The notes under the pieces: generated by a model
Database searches by the model: none
Seen by the model: the letters and a program-made list of their open reading frames with translations, nothing else
What the model was told of the DNA's origin: nothing
In this document: positions 1 to 5,392 of the stretch, piece by piece
How the letters are laid out: every line of letters starts with the position of its first letter
Numbering within the stretch: the first letter of the stretch is position 1
Origin: Lachnospiraceae bacterium
Lineage (GTDB): Bacteria; Bacillota; Clostridia; Lachnospirales; Lachnospiraceae
Direction: 5' to 3'
Assembly: GCA_014804185.1 (NCBI GenBank)
Contig: JAAVAG010000218.1
Span: 1-15,501, forward strand
Length of the DNA stretch: 15,501 bases
Translations under genes and position numbers: made by a program

Positions 1-672
1 ATAGAAGTGTCCGTGACAAAAAAGGCAATTAAAAATATGCACCTCTACGTCAAACCGCCAGATGGCCATGTAGAGGTATCCGCCCCGATTTATTTGAGTG
101 ATGAAAGTATAGAATTGTTGATTCGCACGAAAATAGACTGGATACGGCGTCAGCAGGAAAAGTTTGACAGGCAGCCCCGGCAGACAGCAGGAGAATATGT
201 GTCCGGCGATTCATTGTATGTGTGGGGACGCCAATACGAGCTGCTTGTGAAATATAGTAATAAGGGCAATTCCCTTATTTTGGACGGTGATAAAGCTGTC
301 CTTACGGTGCGGGAAAACAGCACTGCCAAACAACGCGGGAAGTATGTGAACGAGTGGTATCGCGGCATCCTCAAGGCAGAAATTGAGCGTGTACTTCCCA
401 AATGGGAACAGATCACCGGCCTGCACCCGGATGGATGGCAGACAAAAAACATGACTACCCGCTGGGGTACATGCAACGTAAAAACTCATAAAATATGGCT
501 CAATCTCCAGCTTGCAAAGAAAGCGCCGGAATGTCTGGAATATGTAATCCTTCATGAACTGGTACATCTGGAAGAAAAGAGTCACAACGAAAAATTCGTA
601 GCGCTGATGGATAAATATATGCCAAACTGGCGCGATATCCGAAAAAAACTTAACCGCCAGATTGTAAACTGA
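1..672 (+). CDS. YgjP/DUF45-type zinc metallopeptidase (5' end outside window)
   Basis: The reading frame is open to base 1. The first possible start in the window is GTG at 7, but the in-frame codons before it (Ile-Glu) continue the family's opening beta-strand, so the true start is probably to the left. Counting from the GTG, there is a zinc-binding HELVH at residues 183-187 followed by a third His at 193, giving HExxH-x5-H, and a preceding TRWGTC stretch near 152-157. Both are typical of the YgjP-like (DUF45, M48-like) peptidases. There is no signal peptide or membrane segment in what is visible, so it should be cytoplasmic. The substrate is unknown. Members of this subgroup are often found beside type I restriction-modification genes; whether that holds here depends on sequence left of the window. 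It ends with TGA at 670-672. The family call is firm; the role is not known. Confidence 0.85.
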   Translation: MEVSVTKKAIKNMHLYVKPPDGHVEVSAPIYLSDESIELLIRTKIDWIRRQQEKFDRQPRQTAGEYVSGDSLYVWGRQYELLVKYSNKGNSLILDGDKAVLTVRENSTAKQRGKYVNEWYRGILKAEIERVLPKWEQITGLHPDGWQTKNMTTRWGTCNVKTHKIWLNLQLAKKAPECLEYVILHELVHLEEKSHNEKFVALMDKYMPNWRDIRKKLNRQIVN

Positions 673-689
673 GCATTTTTGCCGCGGGA

Positions 690-717
690 CCGCAGAATCG
701 CTTGCGTTTTTCTGCGG
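690..717 (+). terminator. hairpin after the metallopeptidase gene, weak terminator candidate
   Basis: CCGCAGAA (690-697) pairs perfectly with TTCTGCGG (710-717). No T-run follows the full stem. A shorter alternative stem, CGCA (691-694) with TGCG (703-706), is followed by five T (707-711) and could act as a weak terminator for the upstream gene. The hairpin overlaps the -35 of the promoter at 702-730. The stem is seen directly; its terminator function is inferred. Confidence 0.35.
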
Positions 718-730
718 CAGGTGGTATACT
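702..730 (+). promoter_or_regulatory. candidate sigma-A promoter with extended -10
   Basis: TTGCGT (702-707) and TATACT (725-730) are separated by 17 bases. The -10 is preceded by TG one base away (722-723), the extended -10 pattern. The -35 is poor (three of six consensus bases), which the extended -10 could compensate for. Transcription would start near 737, about 13 bases before the inverted repeat and leader ORF described next. The elements are visible; activity is inferred. Confidence 0.55.
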
Positions 731-749
731 TACACGCAGTACTTAGATG

Positions 750-825
750 ATTCAGTTAAAGGAGGGGTTGTATTATGAGAGAGAATAAGAGAGCAAAAGA
801 GGATGGAGTCCCGATTTAACTGAAT
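750..825 (+). repeat. perfect 11-bp inverted repeat enclosing a 14-codon ORF
   Basis: ATTCAGTTAAA (750-760) is the exact reverse complement of TTTAACTGAAT (815-825). In RNA, the stem would put the Shine-Dalgarno AAAGGAGGGG (758-767) at its inner left edge, with the whole ORF at 775-819 in the loop; the TAA stop (817-819) lies inside the right arm. A ribosome finishing the ORF would open the stem. A terminator-like hairpin begins five bases after the right arm. The pairing is directly visible. That it forms in RNA, rather than being the ends of a small mobile repeat, is inferred. Confidence 0.7.
775..819 (+). CDS. putative 14-aa leader peptide
   Basis: ATG at 775 is preceded by AAAGGAGGGG at a normal distance (seven bases from the last G), one of the strongest ribosome binding sites in the window. 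It encodes MRENKRAKEDGVPI and ends with TAA at 817-819. The peptide is charged (R/K/E/D) with no hydrophobic or amino-acid-run signature, so it does not look like an amino-acid biosynthesis attenuator or a membrane toxin. The ORF sits within the 11-bp inverted repeat and is followed at once by an intrinsic terminator-like hairpin. The transcript could therefore be a translation-sensing leader for the ABC-class ATPase downstream, or an independent short mRNA of about 115 nt. I do not recognise the peptide. The strong ribosome binding site is the main reason to believe it is translated. Confidence 0.5.
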   Translation: MRENKRAKEDGVPI

Positions 826-829
826 AGCG

Positions 830-851
830 GGCGCAGGAGCGCCGATTTTTT
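830..851 (+). terminator. intrinsic terminator 1 in the leader
   Basis: GGCGC (830-834), loop AGGA (835-838) and GCGCC (839-843) are followed by GA and six T (846-851). The stem is short but entirely G-C. Position, five bases after the inverted repeat that encloses the leader ORF, suggests an attenuator or the end of a short transcript starting near 737. Confidence 0.6.
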
Positions 852-879
852 GAATGCCTTTATGAATACTGTTTACGAC

Positions 880-908
880 AGGACACATCATAGCGGTGTG
901 TCCTTTTT
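880..908 (+). terminator. intrinsic terminator 2 in the leader
   Basis: AGGACACA (880-887) pairs with TGTGTCCT (897-904), an 8-bp perfect stem with a 9-base loop, running into a T-run at 904-908. This is a clear rho-independent terminator shape on the + strand. Both arms have second copies in the hairpin at 986-1010, so alternative pairing is possible. Confidence 0.7.
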
Positions 909-932
909 GTACGGCCATTTGGTGCGCACAGC

Positions 933-975
933 AAGCCGCGCTAAGCAGACGGAAGGTCTGTTTTGCGCGGCTTTT
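933..975 (+). terminator. terminator-like hairpin 3 in the leader, two-tiered stem
   Basis: AAGCCGCGC (933-941) pairs with GCGCGGCTT (965-973). A nested stem CAGAC (946-950)/GTCTG (956-960) sits inside the loop. Four T (972-975) follow the G-C-rich part, then GTT. It looks like an intrinsic terminator with a branched loop. It is the third such element between the promoter at 702-730 and the ATPase gene. Confidence 0.55.
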
Positions 976-985
976 GTTAACATAA

Positions 986-1010
986 GGACAGTTCGCGGAG
1001 CGAGGTGTCC
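986..1010 (+). promoter_or_regulatory. hairpin just upstream of the ABC-class ATPase gene
   Basis: GGACA (986-990) pairs with TGTCC (1006-1010), and an inner TCGC (993-996)/GCGA (1000-1003) closes a GGA loop. No T-run follows, so it is not a terminator. AGGACA (985-990) and GTGTCC (1005-1010) repeat the arms of terminator 2 (880-885 and 898-903), so the arms could exchange. The hairpin also covers GGAGCGAGG (997-1005), the only Shine-Dalgarno-like stretch for the alternative ATG at 1018. Confidence 0.45.
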
Positions 1011-1044
1011 GTTGTTTATGACATTTGAAAGAGGAGAACAAACA

Positions 1045-2955
1045 TTGAAAAGACTGAATTACTTTATCACAAACATGAAACCTGCAAGTGAAACTTACGA
1101 AGAAATGTACGAGGGAAAGCTGTGTGAGACGCCCGGCGACTGTGATCCTATTGTCCACAATCATGCCATGTACTGGGACGATGAGATCGGTTATGAGATT
1201 ACGAAGAGCAATCGTCTGGAATTGTCCAGGCCCACAGTGACCGTGCATATTCCCCTGAAACTGCTGCGGACAGAGGAGACGTGTGTGGCGGCGCGCGACT
1301 ATATTTTTCGTGCGTTCATTCCCTATATCAGAACATTGAACGAACAAAACGACAACAGAAAACGCACGGCCAAAGAGAACGGACATTATTATATTTATGA
1401 GCCGGATCACAAGGTGCTGGACAGAAATGTGGTTTCGATTACCCGTGTGCCGCAGAAGTATTACAGGATCATAAGCGGCAATACCATCGCTGTTCTGGAT
1501 GATCATGAGCATATACCGGCTTACCTCTGCGTCAGTCTTATGCTGCAGGTGCAGCTGCCGGAGGGAAAGCACAAAAAGGCGAGACAGATGCTGATAAAGG
1601 ATCTGCCGGAAGCCGTCAACCGCTTTGTGGAAGAATTTGACCGGGAGGGACTGAAGAATGCTCTGACGTTGTATGAAAAGCAGGAGACAATCAGAAAATG
1701 GCTGCGGGAGAACGGCTGCTGTGCCTTTGTGGCAAACGGAAGTATTCTCCCCAGACAAAAAGATGGCGATCTGCCTCTTTCCGGAGCCGTCCCTTTCCTG
1801 TCCGTGCGGGGAGAGGAAGCGGAGGTGGCGGGTGTGAAAGGCATGCTCTTTAAAAAGGGGGTTACGGTCATAACCGGCGGAGGATATTCCGGAAAGAGTA
1901 CGCTGCTGGACGCACTGAGCGCAGGGATTTATAACCACATAGAGGGGGATGGAAGGGAACTGGTGATCACGGAGCCCTCCGCAATGAAAATTTCGGCGGA
2001 GGATGGACGCAGCGTCCGCCATGTAAACCTTTCGCCTTTTATCAAATGGATTCCCGGGGGTGATCCGGGAGATTTTTCCACGAACCATGCCTCCGGCTCC
2101 ACCTCGCAGGCGGCCAATGTTATGGAAGCGGTGGGATGGGGCGTGAAGCTTCTGCTGATCGATGAGGACAAATCCGCCACGAACTTTATGATCCAGGATC
2201 CTGTCATGAAAGAACTGATCGAAAAAGAGCCGATCACTCCTTTTGTGGACCGCGTGCGGGAACTGGCAGAGACAAAGGGGGTCTCTACCATTCTGGTAAT
2301 CGGCGGCAGCAGCGAATACCTGCGGGCGGCGGACCGGATTTTTATGATGAAAGACTATAGGATAGAAGAGGTGACAAATACCGCCAGAGAACTGCAGAGC
2401 GGATATTTTTCTTACAATAAGCTGTCTCGCGAAGCGCGGCAGCGTTTGTTGGGAAGAGAGAATGTGGGAGCGCTTTTGGATGCCGCGGATTTTAGCTGTG
2501 AGGACCGTGTGGACGCAAACCGACTGAGCGTCCGACCGGCGGGATCCTCTACGGAAGTGATGCGCGTATCTGAACTGGGCTTCCTTATCCTGGGAGAGGA
2601 ACAGGTGGATATCCGCATGCTGCATAACATTGCGTCAATTCCACAGTTAAACGCCATTGCTTTTCTGGTGAGAAGGCTGATAAATCAGGTCAATCCTCTG
2701 GAACGGTTTCAGAAGTTTTCCGGTGAGAGCATTATGGGCGATGCGGGCAGGGAGACAGAGGAAGAATGTGCCTGCAGATGGATCCGCCGGAAAGAAGAGG
2801 TGGAGAGACTGCTGGAGGAAGTGGAGAGGGAGGGGCTGGAATCAGTCTACTCCACATTTTTCACGGAATGCGGGAGATGGATGGACATGCCGCGCAAATA
2901 CGAAATCCTGGCGGTGCTGAGCAGAATGAGACTGACACCCGAAAAGGAACAATAA
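1045..2955 (+). CDS. P-loop ATPase of the ABC class (PF09818/COG3044), function unknown
   Basis: The predicted protein has 636 aa. Walker A is GGGYSGKS at residues 278-285. The Walker B-like LLLIDEDKSATN has its acidic DED at 373-375 and is a hallmark of this family, as are the ASGSTSQAAN stretch from 349 and FVANGSILPR ahead of the P-loop. No membrane segment is seen, so it should be a soluble cytoplasmic ATPase. Its biological role is not known and I do not assign one. I chose TTG at 1045 because GAGGAG (1031-1036) lies eight bases before it. ATG at 1018 is the alternative, and longer frames back to 850 would run through terminator hairpins. The N-terminal ~110 residues look divergent from the usual family opening. 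It follows a heavily structured leader and precedes the nusA operon promoter. No strong terminator is seen after it. Confidence 0.85.
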   Translation: MKRLNYFITNMKPASETYEEMYEGKLCETPGDCDPIVHNHAMYWDDEIGYEITKSNRLELSRPTVTVHIPLKLLRTEETCVAARDYIFRAFIPYIRTLNEQNDNRKRTAKENGHYYIYEPDHKVLDRNVVSITRVPQKYYRIISGNTIAVLDDHEHIPAYLCVSLMLQVQLPEGKHKKARQMLIKDLPEAVNRFVEEFDREGLKNALTLYEKQETIRKWLRENGCCAFVANGSILPRQKDGDLPLSGAVPFLSVRGEEAEVAGVKGMLFKKGVTVITGGGYSGKSTLLDALSAGIYNHIEGDGRELVITEPSAMKISAEDGRSVRHVNLSPFIKWIPGGDPGDFSTNHASGSTSQAANVMEAVGWGVKLLLIDEDKSATNFMIQDPVMKELIEKEPITPFVDRVRELAETKGVSTILVIGGSSEYLRAADRIFMMKDYRIEEVTNTARELQSGYFSYNKLSREARQRLLGRENVGALLDAADFSCEDRVDANRLSVRPAGSSTEVMRVSELGFLILGEEQVDIRMLHNIASIPQLNAIAFLVRRLINQVNPLERFQKFSGESIMGDAGRETEEECACRWIRRKEEVERLLEEVEREGLESVYSTFFTECGRWMDMPRKYEILAVLSRMRLTPEKEQ

Positions 2956-3025
2956 ACAGCATAAACAGCAGCGGAAATCCCGCAGAAATTCCATAGAAAT
3001 TTCCCGGAAGAATGCTTTCTTTCTA

Positions 3026-3054
3026 TTGACAAAATACCGATAATTACCTATAAT
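3026..3054 (+). promoter_or_regulatory. consensus sigma-A promoter of the rimP-nusA-infB operon
   Basis: TTGACA (3026-3031) and TATAAT (3049-3054) are separated by 17 bases, a perfect match to the housekeeping consensus. The start should fall near 3061, giving a leader of about 88 bases before rimP. Such a strong promoter fits an operon of abundant translation factors. Confidence 0.9.
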
Positions 3055-3084
3055 ATCCACTAGATGAATGATGATTACTAGAGT

Positions 3085-3112
3085 AAGAGTGGACAGCGCG
3101 CCACTCTTTCTT
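3085..3112 (+). promoter_or_regulatory. hairpin in the rimP 5' leader, possible attenuator
   Basis: AAGAGTGG (3085-3092) pairs perfectly with CCACTCTT (3101-3108) around an 8-base loop rich in GC. It is followed by a T-rich run broken by one C (3107-3112), so it resembles a weak intrinsic terminator. It lies between the promoter start and rimP, where attenuation or NusA-dependent autoregulation would act. The stem is seen; the regulatory role is inferred. Confidence 0.5.
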
Positions 3113-3148
3113 GTATAGTTGGGAAAATGGAAAGGAACGGGTGATGGA

Positions 3149-3613
3149 ATGCTGAAAAGGGAGGAATGCGAGGCGCGGACGGAAGCGCTGCTTTTGCCCA
3201 TTACAGAGAGGTATGGCGTGGAGATCTATGATGTCGAATTTGTAAAGGAGAGAGAGGAATGGTATCTGCGCGCTTATATTGACAAACCGCAGGGGGTCAA
3301 CATCCAGGATTGTGAAAATGTCAGCAGAGCACTGTCGGATGAACTGGACAGAGAGGATTTTATTGAGGATGCCTATATTCTGGAAGTGAGCAGTCCGGGG
3401 CTTGGCAGAGTGCTGAAAAAAGATAAGCATCTGTCAAAGAGCATCGGCCAGGAAGTGGAGATCAAACTCTACAGGCCCGTAGAAAAGCGCAAGGAATTTG
3501 AGGGCATACTGGAGCGGTTTGACGAGGACAGCATAACCATATCCGAGGAAGACAGTGAGCGTACTTTTTCCCGCAGAGATATCGCCCAGATCCGTCTGAC
3601 GATTGACTTTTAA
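3149..3613 (+). CDS. rimP: ribosome maturation factor RimP
   Basis: RimP binds the free 30S subunit and helps late assembly around the S12 region. The product is 154 aa, the usual family length. An N-terminal alpha/beta domain (about 1-89) ends in the family's signature LEVSSPGLGRVL (79-90, where most members have a D in place of the second G). A C-terminal SH3-like barrel (about 90-154) follows and includes RDIAQIRL near the end. ATG at 3149 is chosen because it starts at the conserved N-terminus and has AAGGAA (3132-3137) upstream. The in-frame TTG at 3119 has no ribosome binding site. It is first in the operon, with 31 bases to nusA, the standard order across bacteria. Confidence 0.95.
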   Translation: MLKREECEARTEALLLPITERYGVEIYDVEFVKEREEWYLRAYIDKPQGVNIQDCENVSRALSDELDREDFIEDAYILEVSSPGLGRVLKKDKHLSKSIGQEVEIKLYRPVEKRKEFEGILERFDEDSITISEEDSERTFSRRDIAQIRLTIDF

Positions 3614-3644
3614 AAGACAGAACATAGAGGAGGACAAACAAAAA

Positions 3645-4814
3645 ATGAATAAGGAATTAATGGAAGCATTGGATATGCTGGAAAAGGAGAAAGAAATCAG
3701 CAAGGACACACTGTTTGATGCCATAGAGAATTCACTGATGACAGCATGCAAGAATCACTTCGGCAAGGCGGACAACATCAAAGTGGAGATTAACCGGGAG
3801 ACCTGCGATTTTCTGTGTTACGCGGAAAAGGAAGTGATGGCAACCAGGGAAGAGGTGGAGGACGATTGTCTGCAGATTGCGCTTCAGGACGCTCTGGAGA
3901 TTTCAAAGAAAGCTCAGGTGGGAGATATTCTGCATGTGGAAATCAAATCCAGGGAATTCGGGCGTATCGCCACACAGAATGCCAAAAACGTGATCCTGCA
4001 GAAGATCCGCGAGGAAGAGAGAAGCGTGATCTATAATCAGTATTATGAAAAAGAAAAGGATGTTGTGACCGGTGTGGTACAGCGCTATGTGGGCAGGAAC
4101 ATCAGTATAAATCTGGGCAAAGCGGACGCCATGCTGAGCGAGAGCGAGCAGGTAAAGGGAGAAATATTCAAGCCCACGGAGAGAATCAAGGTCTACATTC
4201 TGGATGTGAAAAATACGCCCAAAGGTCCCCGCATCAATGTCAGCCGCACCCATCCGGAACTGGTAAAGAGGCTGTTTGAGTCGGAAGTGACGGAGATCAG
4301 GGACGGCACAGTGGAGATCCGGAGTATTGCCCGTGAGGCCGGCAGCCGTACGAAGATCGCGGTGTGGAGCAACAATCCAAACGTGGATGCGGTGGGCGCA
4401 TGTGTGGGGCTGAACGGCGCCAGAGTCAATTCCATTGTGGAGGAACTGCGGGGAGAAAAGATCGATATTGTAAACTGGGATGATAACCCCGGAAATCTGA
4501 TCCAGAACGCGCTCTCTCCGGCAAAAATTGTAGCGGTGTTTGCCGATCCCGACGAGAAGACCGCCAAGGTGGTGGTTCCGGATTACCAGCTGTCTCTTGC
4601 CATCGGAAAAGAGGGACAGAACGCAAGACTTGCCGCACGGCTCACAGGATATAAGATCGATATTAAATCCGAGACACAGGCGAAAGATGCGCCCGGCTTC
4701 CGTTATGAGGATTATGTGGACGAGTACGACGAGTATGATGAGGAGTACGACGAAGAGTACAGCGAGTACGACGAAAATTATGACGGGGAGTATGAAGAGG
4801 AAACAGATGAATAA
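3645..4814 (+). CDS. nusA: transcription termination/antitermination factor NusA
   Basis: NusA binds RNA polymerase near the RNA exit channel and modulates pausing, termination and antitermination. The 389-aa protein has the N-terminal RNAP-binding domain (about 1-125), an S1 domain (about 137-200), KH1 with GLNGARV (255-261) and KH2 with GKEGQN (321-326). As in other Firmicutes, there are no C-terminal AR repeats of the E. coli kind. Instead it ends in a highly acidic Tyr/Asp/Glu-rich tail (about 356-389). ATG at 3645 is set by AGAGGAGGA (3626-3634). The last eight bases overlap ylxR, so the two are probably translationally coupled. NusA is a possible autoregulator of this operon through the leader hairpin; that is inference. 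Confidence 0.97.
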   Translation: MNKELMEALDMLEKEKEISKDTLFDAIENSLMTACKNHFGKADNIKVEINRETCDFLCYAEKEVMATREEVEDDCLQIALQDALEISKKAQVGDILHVEIKSREFGRIATQNAKNVILQKIREEERSVIYNQYYEKEKDVVTGVVQRYVGRNISINLGKADAMLSESEQVKGEIFKPTERIKVYILDVKNTPKGPRINVSRTHPELVKRLFESEVTEIRDGTVEIRSIAREAGSRTKIAVWSNNPNVDAVGACVGLNGARVNSIVEELRGEKIDIVNWDDNPGNLIQNALSPAKIVAVFADPDEKTAKVVVPDYQLSLAIGKEGQNARLAARLTGYKIDIKSETQAKDAPGFRYEDYVDEYDEYDEEYDEEYSEYDENYDGEYEEETDE

Positions 4815-5079
4815 AAAGGTTCCCATGCGGCAGTGCGTCGGCTGCGGTGAGATGAAGAGTAAAAAAGAAATGATGCGGGTCTTAAAGACCGCGGAGGACG
4901 GGATCGTTCTGGATGTCACAGGAAAAAAGAACGGACGGGGCGCATATCTTTGTATATCGGAGGAGTGTCTGAAAAAGGCAAGAAAGAGCAAAGGTCTGGA
5001 GCGTTCTTTCAAAATGAGTATCCCGGAGGAAGTATATGATGTCTTAGAGAAGGAGTTTAAGCAGATTGAAGCAAAATAA
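4807..5079 (+). CDS. ylxR: YlxR/RnpM-type RNA-binding protein (DUF448)
   Basis: A 90-aa basic protein of the YlxR family (PF04296). The opening VPMRQCVGCGEMKSKKEM and the GRGAYLC motif at 43-49 are diagnostic. Cys10, Cys13, Cys49 and Cys54 are placed as two pairs. In Bacillus subtilis the homologue (RnpM) binds RNase P RNA and modulates RNase P activity, and other work describes YlxR as a nucleoid-associated regulator. Either role here is by homology. ATG at 4807 lies inside the end of nusA and has GAGGAA just upstream. The gene's own end overlaps ylxQ by 14 bases. Confidence 0.93.
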   Translation: MNKKVPMRQCVGCGEMKSKKEMMRVLKTAEDGIVLDVTGKKNGRGAYLCISEECLKKARKSKGLERSFKMSIPEEVYDVLEKEFKQIEAK

Positions 5080-5380
5080 AATCTATTCCCTGTTAGGAAT
5101 TGCCATGCGGGGGAGGAATGTAGTGAGCGGTGAGTCCGGCACGCAGGATGCGGTCAGAAGCGGGTCCGCGTTTCTGGTCATTGTGGCGGAAGATGCTTCA
5201 GACAATACAAAAAAGTTATTTTCCAATAAATGCTCGTTTTATGAAGTTCCGTATTTTGTGTATGGGACAAAAGAAAAACTGGGGGGCGCCATGGGAAAGG
5301 ACTTACGGTCATCGCTGGCGGTTACGGATGAAGGAATTGCCCGGGCGGTGATAAAACAACTGGAAGAAACGGAAAACTAG
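5066..5380 (+). CDS. ylxQ: YlxQ, L7Ae/L30e-family RNA-binding protein
   Basis: A 104-aa protein with the compact L7Ae/L30e alpha-beta-alpha fold pattern: KIYSLLGIAMRGRNVVSG near the start and AFLVIVAEDASDNTKK in the middle. Family members bind kink-turn RNA; B. subtilis YlxQ has this property in vitro, but its cellular role is unclear. The start is TTG at 5066, supported by AGAAGGAG (5048-5055) and by the family's N-terminus. It begins within ylxR, overlapping by 14 bases, which points to translational coupling. The order nusA-ylxR-ylxQ-infB is conserved in Firmicutes. Confidence 0.92.
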   Translation: MKQNKIYSLLGIAMRGRNVVSGESGTQDAVRSGSAFLVIVAEDASDNTKKLFSNKCSFYEVPYFVYGTKEKLGGAMGKDLRSSLAVTDEGIARAVIKQLEETEN

Positions 5381-5392
5381 GAGGTAGCATGC

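Noticed and set aside
850..1044. N-terminal extension of the ABC-class ATPase back to TTG 850
   Set aside because: The frame is open but runs through terminators 2 and 3 and has no ribosome binding site, while TTG 1045 has GAGGAG at ideal spacing.
730..2625. 631-codon open frame on the minus strand opposite the ABC-class ATPase
   Set aside because: No ribosome binding site or recognisable domain; the plus-strand frame has clear Walker motifs. The open antisense frame is a by-product of codon use.
2985..3003. GAAATT/AATTTC palindrome after the ATPase gene
   Set aside because: AT-rich weak stem with no T-run; not a convincing terminator, and no known operator matches it.
3064..3081. Five-codon ORF (MNDDY) in the rimP leader
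   Set aside because: It begins about three bases after the predicted transcription start with no ribosome binding site; chance occurrence is likely.
3903..5012. 369-codon minus-strand frame opposite nusA/ylxR
   Set aside because: Lies wholly against well-recognised genes, with no family features or own promoter.
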